Part shown: one piece after another, positions 22,999 through 28,830 of the stretch | Position numbering within the stretch: position 1 is the first letter of the stretch | Layout: every line of letters starts with the position of its first letter | Assembly (NCBI GenBank): GCA_937898635.1 | Contig: CALEJW010000139.1 | Span: 1-35,436 of the forward strand | Direction of reading: 5' to 3' | From: an uncultured Pseudomonadota bacterium | Lineage (GTDB): Bacteria; Pseudomonadota; Gammaproteobacteria; Burkholderiales; Usitatibacteraceae | DNA length: 35,436 nucleotides | Translations under genes and position numbers: made by a program | The notes under the pieces: generated by a model | The model's input: only the letters and a program-made list of their open reading frames with translations | The model's database searches: none | What the model was told of the DNA's origin: nothing

Positions 22999-23020
22999 GG
23001 CCCGTCTCGCCGGACGGGCC
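22999..23020 (-). other. 8-bp stem-loop between fabG and acpP
   Basis: GGCCCGTC (22999-23006) and GACGGGCC (23013-23020) form a perfect stem with a 6-nt loop, starting 4 nt after the fabG stop. A run of six U appears about 19 nt further on rather than directly behind it, so at most it is a leaky terminator. Confidence 0.5.
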
Positions 23021-23023
23021 GCC

Positions 23024-23761
23024 TCAGTCCATGAACATGCCGCCATTCACGTGGATCGTGGCGCCCGTCACGTAATCGGCGCCCGGGGAGCACAGGAAGG
23101 CGACCGCGGCGGCGACGTCCTCGACGCGGCCGAGACGCCCGAGCGGGACCCCCTCCACCAGCTTCTTCACCTGCTCCGGCGCCAGCGCGCGGGTCATGTC
23201 GGTCTCGATGAATCCCGGCGCCACGCAGTTGACGGTGATGTTGCGGCTGCCCACCTCCCGGGCGAGCGACTTGGAAAATCCCACGATCCCCGCCTTGGCC
23301 GCCGCGTAGTTGGCCTGGCCGGCGTTGCCCGTGAAGCCCACGACGGAGGCGATGTTCACGATCCGCCCCGCCCTCGCCTTCATCATGCCGCGCAGCACCG
23401 CGCGGGAGAGCACGAAGACGCTCTTCAGGTTGGTCGCGAGGAGTTCGTCCCACTCCTCGTCCTTCATGCGCGCGAGGAGGTTGTCCCGGGTGACGCCCGC
23501 GTTGTTCACGAGGATCGCCGGCGGGCCGAACTCGGCGGCCACCGCTTCCGCGAATGCCGCGCAGGCCGCGGCGTCGCGCACGTCGAGCACGCGGCCCGCG
23601 CCCCTGCCGGCGCCCGCCAGGGCCTCGGAGACGCGCGCGGCGCCTTCCGCGGTGGTCGCCGTGCCCACCACGGTGGCCCCGGCCCGCGCGAGTTCCCGGG
23701 CGATCGCCTCGCCGATCCCGCGCGAGGCTCCGGTGACGATCGCGACCTTTCCGTCAAGCAT
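23024..23761 (-). CDS. fabG: 3-oxoacyl-ACP reductase
   Basis: The 245-residue NADPH-dependent SDR reduces beta-ketoacyl-ACP. G-A-S-R-G-I-G (11-17), N-N-A-G-V-T (86-91), and the catalytic Ser139, Tyr152 and Lys156 (Y-A-A-A-K) are present. GAGGAG precedes ATG 23761, which lies 9 nt after the fabD stop. Confidence 0.98.
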   Translation of the reverse strand: MLDGKVAIVTGASRGIGEAIARELARAGATVVGTATTAEGAARVSEALAGAGRGAGRVLDVRDAAACAAFAEAVAAEFGPPAILVNNAGVTRDNLLARMKDEEWDELLATNLKSVFVLSRAVLRGMMKARAGRIVNIASVVGFTGNAGQANYAAAKAGIVGFSKSLAREVGSRNITVNCVAPGFIETDMTRALAPEQVKKLVEGVPLGRLGRVEDVAAAVAFLCSPGADYVTGATIHVNGGMFMD

Positions 23762-23770
23762 GGCGTCTCC

Positions 23771-24691
23771 TCAGGCGATGGCGGCGGCGAGCGCCGCGGA
23801 ATCGGTGACCGCGACGGCCTCCACGCCGTCCACGGTGCGCTTGGCGAGCCCGGCGAGCACCTTGCCGGGCGCGCACTCCACGATGCGCGTCACGCCCTGC
23901 GCCTGGAGCTCGCGCATCGTGTCGACCCAGCGCACGGGACGGTAGAGCTGCTCGACGAGGGCCTCGCGGATCCGCCCGGGCTCGGCGTGGCTCGCCACGT
24001 CTGCGTTGTGCAGCACGGGCACCTTCGGCGCGGCGACGGGCACCGCGGCGAGGCTTTCGCGCAGCCGCTCGGCGGCGGGACGCATGAGGCTGCAGTGCGA
24101 GGGCGCGCTCATGGGGAGCATCTTCGCGATCCGCGCGCCGCGGGCCTTCGCGAGCGCCATGCCGCGCTCGACGGCGGCGCGGTGTCCCGCGATGACCACC
24201 TGGCCGGGGGAGTTGAGGTTGGCCGGCTCGAGCACCTCCCCCTGGGCCGCCTCCTCGCAGACGCCCGCGATGGCGGCGTCCTCGAGGCCCACGATCGCGG
24301 CGATCCCGCCGACGCCCTCGGGCACCGCCTCCTGCATGGCCCGGGCACGCGTGCGCACGAGGGGCAGCGCATCCTCGAAGCGCAGCGCCTGCGCCGCCAC
24401 GAGCGCGGTGTACTCGCCGAGGCTGTGGCCGGCGAAGTACGCGGGCATCGGTCCGCCGCGCTCGCCCCAGGCGCGCCAGCAGGCCACGCCCGCGGTGAGC
24501 ATGAGGGGTTGCGTGACGACGGTGCGGTTGAGCGCCTCGGGCGGTCCCGCGACCACGAGCGCCCAGAGGTCCTCCCCGAGGATCGCGGAAGCCTCGCGGA
24601 AGGTCCGCTCCACGACGGGCATGTCGGCGAATCCCTGCATCATCCCGACGGACTGCGAGCCCTGCCCGGGGAACACCACGGCGAGTTTCAT
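23771..24691 (-). CDS. fabD: Malonyl-CoA:ACP transacylase
   Basis: The 306-residue enzyme transfers malonate from CoA to ACP. It has V-F-P-G-Q-G-S-Q (6-13), the nucleophile G-H-S-L-G-E with Ser90, and a His in S-A-P-S-H-C as catalytic partner. I chose ATG 24691; an adjacent in-frame GTG at 24694 would add one residue. The fabH stop lies 7 nt upstream. Confidence 0.98.
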   Translation of the reverse strand: MKLAVVFPGQGSQSVGMMQGFADMPVVERTFREASAILGEDLWALVVAGPPEALNRTVVTQPLMLTAGVACWRAWGERGGPMPAYFAGHSLGEYTALVAAQALRFEDALPLVRTRARAMQEAVPEGVGGIAAIVGLEDAAIAGVCEEAAQGEVLEPANLNSPGQVVIAGHRAAVERGMALAKARGARIAKMLPMSAPSHCSLMRPAAERLRESLAAVPVAAPKVPVLHNADVASHAEPGRIREALVEQLYRPVRWVDTMRELQAQGVTRIVECAPGKVLAGLAKRTVDGVEAVAVTDSAALAAAIA

Positions 24692-24698
24692 CACGGAA

Positions 24699-25673
24699 TC
24701 ACCATCGAACGAGAACGGAGCCCCAGGTGAAACCCCCGCCCACGCCCTCGAGCAGGACGAGGTGGCCGGGCCGGATGCGGCCGTCGCGCGCGGCGACGTC
24801 CAGCGCCAGGGGAATGGAGGCGGCCGAGGTGTTCGCGTGCCGGTCCACGGTCACGACGCACTTCTCCGGCGGGATGCCGAGCTTGCGGGCGGTGTGGGAG
24901 ATGATGCGAACGTTGGCCTGGTGCGCGACGAACCAGTCCACGTCCGGGACGGCGAGGCCGTTGGCCGAGAGCGTCTCGTGCGCGCATTCCTCCAGCACGC
25001 GCACCGCGAGCTTGAAGACCGCGCCGCCGTCCATCTTGAGCGTGGGGTCCCCGAGGACCTTGCCGCCGCAGACGTGGCCGGGCGTCGAGAGGATGTCCGC
25101 GTAGGCGCCGTCGGCGTGCAGGTGCGCCGAGAGCACCCCGGCCTCCCCCGCCGCCTCGAGCACCACGGCGCCCGCGCCGTCGCCGAAGAGGACGCAGGTG
25201 CCGCGGTCCTTCCAGTCCAGGATTCGCGAGAAGACCTCGGCGCCGACCACGAGCGCGCGCCGGAACATGCCCGAGCGGATGTACTGGTCCGCGGTCGCGA
25301 GCGCGTAGATGAAGCCGGTGCAGACCGCCTGCACGTCGAAGGCCGCCCCGTGCCGGATGCCGAGCTTCTTCTGCAGGAGGCAGGCGCTGGAGGGAAAGAC
25401 CATGTCCGGCGTGGACGTCGCGAGCACGATGAGGTCGATGTCGCCCGGCCGGAGCCCCGCCGCGGCGAGCGCCTGGCGCGAGGCGGCGAGCGCGAGGTCG
25501 CTCGTGAACTCCCCGTCCGCCGCGATCCGCCGCTCGCGGATGCCGGTGCGCGAGACGATCCACTCGTCCGTCGTGTCCACCATCGACTCGAGGTCGCGGT
25601 TGGTGAGGACCTTCGCCGGGAGGTAGCTCCCGGTGCCGGCGATGCGCGAGCGCACCGGGCCCGCCGCGCTCAC
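24699..25673 (-). CDS. fabH: Beta-ketoacyl-ACP synthase III
   Basis: The 324-residue initiating condensing enzyme joins acetyl-CoA and malonyl-ACP. The nucleophile is Cys118 in V-Q-A-V-C-T-G-F, and the catalytic His and Asn sit in H-Q-A-N-V-R and H-A-N-T-S-A-A-S. The family N-terminus S-R-I-A-G-T-G-S-Y-L-P-A-K-V-L-T-N appears right after the start. The start is GTG 25673, overlapping the plsX stop as GTGA, which implies coupled translation. Confidence 0.98.
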   Translation of the reverse strand: MSAAGPVRSRIAGTGSYLPAKVLTNRDLESMVDTTDEWIVSRTGIRERRIAADGEFTSDLALAASRQALAAAGLRPGDIDLIVLATSTPDMVFPSSACLLQKKLGIRHGAAFDVQAVCTGFIYALATADQYIRSGMFRRALVVGAEVFSRILDWKDRGTCVLFGDGAGAVVLEAAGEAGVLSAHLHADGAYADILSTPGHVCGGKVLGDPTLKMDGGAVFKLAVRVLEECAHETLSANGLAVPDVDWFVAHQANVRIISHTARKLGIPPEKCVVTVDRHANTSAASIPLALDVAARDGRIRPGHLVLLEGVGGGFTWGSVLVRW

Positions 25674-26728
25674 GCCGCGTCCCGCGCGCCGGAGGCGCCG
25701 TTGCTGCCCGCGAACGCGCCCAGGCCGTGCAGCCGGGCGATCTCGGCGGCGATGCGCTCGTTCAGGCCGTGGCGGACCTCGGAATCCGCGCGCTCCAGCG
25801 CGGTCGCGAAGGCGAGCCGGTCGGCCGAACCGTGGCTCTTCACCACGATGCCGCGCAGGCCGACGAGGGTCGCGCCGTTGTAGCGGCGGTGGTCCAGCCG
25901 GCGCTGGAAGGCCTTGATCACCGGCAGCGAGACGAACGCGGCCAGGCGCGTGAAGGGCCCGCGCGTGTACTCCTCCTTGAGGAAGTCGCCCATCATCCGG
26001 GCGAGGCCCTCGGAGGTCTTGAGGGCGACGTTGCCGACGAAGCCGTCGCACACGACCACGTCCGTGGTGCCGTTGTAGATGTCGTCGCCCTCGACGTTGC
26101 CGTGGAAGTTGAGCGTGCTCGCCTTGAGGAGCTCGCCCGCCTTCTTCACCACCTCGTTGCCCTTGATCTCCTCGGAGCCGATGTTGAGGAGCCCGACGGA
26201 AGGCCGCGTGCGCTCCTCGACGGCCTCGACGAGGGTCGCCCCCATCACGGCGAACTGCAGGAGGTGGTCCGGCGTGCAATCGGCGTTGGCGCCGAGGTCG
26301 AGCACGTAGACCACGCCCTTGCGCGTGGGCAGCACGCCGCAGATCGCGGGCCGTTCGATGCCGGGAAGGGTCTTCAGCACGAACTTGGCCGTGCCCATGA
26401 GGGCGCCGGTGTTGCCCGCGCTCACGCAAGCCTGCGCCTGCCCGTCCTTCACCAGGTTGATGGCCACGCGCATGGAGCTGTGCCGCTTGGTGCGGATCGC
26501 CGTGCGGATGTCCTCGTCCATGCCGACCACTTCCGTGGCGGGCACGACCGAGAGACGCGGGTGGGAGGACGCGCGCAGGCGCGCCAGCTCGTCGGCGAGC
26601 GGGCCCGCGAGGCCCACCAGCAGGAGCTCGGCCTCGCCGTGAGAGGCGAGGAAGTCGAGGCAGGCGGGGACGGTGACGGCGGGGCCGTGGTCCCCGCCCA
26701 TTGCGTCGACGGCGATGACGGTCTTCAT
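25670..26728 (-). CDS. plsX: Phosphate acyltransferase PlsX
   Basis: The 352-residue peripheral membrane enzyme makes acyl-phosphate from acyl-ACP, feeding PlsY for phospholipid synthesis. Landmarks are V-D-A-M-G-G-D-H-G-P (8-17), C-V-S-A-G-N-T-G-A-L-M, N-I-G-S-E-E-I-K-G-N and D-G-F-V-G-N-V-A-L-K. It sits between rpmF and fabH as in E. coli. Confidence 0.98.
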   Translation of the reverse strand: MKTVIAVDAMGGDHGPAVTVPACLDFLASHGEAELLLVGLAGPLADELARLRASSHPRLSVVPATEVVGMDEDIRTAIRTKRHSSMRVAINLVKDGQAQACVSAGNTGALMGTAKFVLKTLPGIERPAICGVLPTRKGVVYVLDLGANADCTPDHLLQFAVMGATLVEAVEERTRPSVGLLNIGSEEIKGNEVVKKAGELLKASTLNFHGNVEGDDIYNGTTDVVVCDGFVGNVALKTSEGLARMMGDFLKEEYTRGPFTRLAAFVSLPVIKAFQRRLDHRRYNGATLVGLRGIVVKSHGSADRLAFATALERADSEVRHGLNERIAAEIARLHGLGAFAGSNGASGARDAA

Positions 26729-26765
26729 CGCAGCCTGTGCAATGAACGGGCCGGTCGCTCGGGAC

Positions 26766-26942
26766 TCAGTCCTTCGTCTTGACGACCTTCTTGCCGCGAT
26801 ACACGCCCGTGGGCGAGATGTGGTGGCGAAGGTGGGTCTCGCCCGTGGTGGGCTCGACGGCGGTGGGCGGGCTGGCGAGGAAGTCGTGCGCCCGGTGCAT
26901 GCCCCGCTTGGAGGGCGACTTCTTGTTCTGTTGGACAGCCAT
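26766..26942 (-). CDS. rpmF: 50S ribosomal protein L32
   Basis: The 58-residue protein begins M-A-V-Q-Q-N-K-K-S-P-S-K-R-G-M-H-R-A-H-D and ends G-V-Y-R-G-K-K-V-V-K-T-K-D, the zinc-free form of L32 without cysteine pairs. AAGGAG precedes ATG 26942. The position between yceD and plsX is the classical yceD–rpmF–plsX arrangement. Confidence 0.98.
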   Translation of the reverse strand: MAVQQNKKSPSKRGMHRAHDFLASPPTAVEPTTGETHLRHHISPTGVYRGKKVVKTKD

Positions 26943-26966
26943 GGTGTTCTCCTTGGAAACGGTTCC

Positions 26967-27467
26967 CTATTTCGGTTTCTGCCGCGCGATCCCGGCCAGC
27001 GCCGCGAAAGGCGACTCCCTGCCCGGCGCCGGGCTTTCCTCCGCCGCCGGCCCGGCGCCCGGCTTGCGGGGGACCATGGGCAGGGCGAGGATCACCGCCT
27101 CGGCCACCAGGTCGCGCACCGCGAGGGGCGCGTCCGCCACCACGAAATCCTCCCGGTCGCTTTCCTGCTCGAGCGCCGGCAGCTCCTCCTCGGTGGCGAC
27201 CAGCACCAGCCGGTCGTCGATCGCGATCTCGTGCCGGAAAGTCTCGAAACTGCTCTGGCAGGTGAGAAAAACGAAGCCTTCGATTATACACGACACCACC
27301 CGCCGCCGTGATTCGTCCAGCCGGGCGTGGACGCGAAAGCGCAGCTCGCCCTCGGGCGAGGCGAGCTCGACCGCGAGGGACTCGAGGTCTCCGGGGCGGA
27401 ACCGCCCTTCGAAAAGGGTACCCTTCTCCGTCAGCCGGTCGGGGTGGATCCGCAGGTCGCCTGTCAT
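26967..27467 (-). CDS. yceD: YceD/DUF177 family 23S rRNA accumulation protein
   Basis: The 166-residue protein is the first gene of the rpmF–plsX–fab run. Family features are the L-E-S-L-A-V-E-L region, C-x(~19)-C with F-V-F-L-T-C-Q-S-S-F, and the acidic D-D-R-L-V-L-V…D-L-V-A-E-A-V-I-L-A-L-P core, followed by a Pro/Ala-rich tail. In other bacteria and plants DUF177 proteins are needed for 23S rRNA accumulation. ATG 27467 follows AGGA six bases upstream. Confidence 0.93.
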   Translation of the reverse strand: MTGDLRIHPDRLTEKGTLFEGRFRPGDLESLAVELASPEGELRFRVHARLDESRRRVVSCIIEGFVFLTCQSSFETFRHEIAIDDRLVLVATEEELPALEQESDREDFVVADAPLAVRDLVAEAVILALPMVPRKPGAGPAAEESPAPGRESPFAALAGIARQKPK

Positions 27468-27476
27468 GGTCTTCCT

Positions 27477-27505
27477 ATGATAGACTTTGGTTTAATTAAA
27501 ATCAA
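27477..27505 (-). promoter_or_regulatory. Sigma-70 promoter of the yceD–rpmF–plsX–fab operon in an AT-rich divergent gap
   Basis: On the minus strand TTGATT (27505-27500), a 17-bp spacer and TATCAT (27482-27477) form a good promoter. The start would fall around 27470, almost at the yceD ATG (27467), making a very short or absent leader. A second arrangement, TTTCAA-17-TTTAAT, shifted upstream, would give a leader of about 20 nt. The roughly 60-bp gap is strikingly AT-rich against its surroundings and also serves maf. Confidence 0.6.
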
Positions 27506-27517
27506 CAACATATTGTT

Positions 27518-28096
27518 TTGAAAGATTTTTCTATAGTACTTTCTTCAGGCTCTCCCTACCGCGCGGAACTGCTGTCCCGCCTGGGACTGCCCTTCGAGCG
27601 CTGGGCGCCTTCCCTCGACGAGTCGCCGCTGGCCGGGGAAACCTGCGCCGCCACGGCCCTTCGCCTCGCGAAGCTCAAGGCGCGCGCCGCGCTCGAGCGC
27701 TTTCCCGGCGCCTGGGCGATCGGCTCCGACCAGGTCGCCGAGCTCGACGGCCTTCCCCTCGGCAAGCCCGGCGACCGCGACGGCGCCCGGCGCCAGCTGC
27801 GCGCGATGCGCGGGCGCACGGTCGTCTTCCATACGGGCCTGTGCCTCATCGCCGGCGCCCGCTCCCACGAGGCCCTCGTCCCGACCGCCGTCGCCTTCCG
27901 CTCGCTGGGCGACGACGAGATCGAGCGCTACCTCGACCGCGAGCCCGCCTTCGATTGTGCCGGAAGCGCCAAGTCCGAGGCCCTGGGCATCAGCCTGCTG
28001 GAAAGCCTGCGCGGCGACGATCCCACGGCGCTCGTGGGCCTGCCCCTCATCGCCCTCGCCGGGATGCTGCGACGCGAAGGCCTGCAAGTGCCGTGA
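27518..28096 (+). CDS. yceF: Maf family nucleotide pyrophosphatase, YceF type (7-methyl-GTP)
   Basis: The 192-residue Maf fold enzyme hydrolyses nucleoside triphosphates; the YceF branch prefers 7-methyl-GTP. Visible motifs are L-S-S-G-S-P-Y-R-A-E-L-L (8-19), D-E-S-P, I-G-S-D-Q-V-A-E-L-D-G, C-A-G-S-A-K-S-E and the ending L-V-G-L-P-L-I-A-L-A-G-M-L-R-R-E-G, close to E. coli YceF. The only reasonable start is TTG 27518, with no ribosome site. It is divergent from yceD exactly as in E. coli. Confidence 0.93.
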   Translation: MKDFSIVLSSGSPYRAELLSRLGLPFERWAPSLDESPLAGETCAATALRLAKLKARAALERFPGAWAIGSDQVAELDGLPLGKPGDRDGARRQLRAMRGRTVVFHTGLCLIAGARSHEALVPTAVAFRSLGDDEIERYLDREPAFDCAGSAKSEALGISLLESLRGDDPTALVGLPLIALAGMLRREGLQVP

Positions 28097-28830
28097 GCGG
28101 GCCCGCGGCGCTCTATCTCGTACCCGTTCCCCTCCAGGAAGGCGGGGACCCGGCGCAGGTCCTCCCGGCACCCGTCCTGGGGCGCATCCGCGGGCTTCGC
28201 GATTTCGTCGTGGAAAACGCGCGCACGACCCGCCGCTTCCTGGGCGCCTGCGGCCACCCCGGTCCCATCGCCTCGCTCGGTCTCGCTATCCTCGACGAAC
28301 ATACGCCCGACGCCGAGGTGCCCGCCCTCCTCGCGCCCCTGCGCGAGGGAAGGGACCTGGGGCTGCTTTCGGAGGCGGGGGTTCCCGCCGTTGCCGATCC
28401 CGGCGCCCGGCTCGTGGCCGAGGCCCATGCCGCGGGGTTCCGCGTCGTGCCGCTCACGGGACCCTCGTCCCTGCTCCTCGGCCTCATGGCTTCCGGGCTC
28501 GAGGGCCAGCGCTTCCGTTTCGCAGGCTACCTGCCCGTCGCCGCCGCGGAGCGCGTCGCCGCGATCCGCGCGCTGGAGGCGCGCTCGGCCGCGGAGGACG
28601 AGACGCAGGTCTTCATCGAGACGCCCTACCGGAACGACGCCCTCCTCGCCGACCTCGTCGCGACCTGCCGCGCCGATACCCGGCTCGCCGTGGCCGCCGA
28701 CCTCACCGGCGAGGCGGAGAGCATCCGCTCGGCGAGCGTGGGCGAGTGGCGGCGCGCGCCCGCGCCGCCCGGGCGTCGCCCCGCGATCTTCCTGCTCCTC
28801 GCGAGGGCGGGAAGGACGAAGGGGCGCTAG
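28093..28830 (+). CDS. SAM-dependent methyltransferase of the RsmI/tetrapyrrole-methylase fold
   Basis: The 245-residue protein starts at GTG 28093, overlapping the maf stop as GTGA. It has the RsmI-like features G-L-L-S-E-A-G-V-P-A-V-A-D-P-G, P-L-T-G-P-S-S-L-L-L-G-L-M-A-S-G and E-T-P-Y-R-N, but is shorter than RsmI (about 286) and has a different N-terminus (L-Y-L-V-P-V-P-L). A paralogue next to maf is common in betaproteobacteria; its target, perhaps rRNA, is not known. Its stop shares CTAG with the convergent GGDEF–EAL gene. Confidence 0.88.
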   Translation: MSGPAALYLVPVPLQEGGDPAQVLPAPVLGRIRGLRDFVVENARTTRRFLGACGHPGPIASLGLAILDEHTPDAEVPALLAPLREGRDLGLLSEAGVPAVADPGARLVAEAHAAGFRVVPLTGPSSLLLGLMASGLEGQRFRFAGYLPVAAAERVAAIRALEARSAAEDETQVFIETPYRNDALLADLVATCRADTRLAVAADLTGEAESIRSASVGEWRRAPAPPGRRPAIFLLLARAGRTKGR

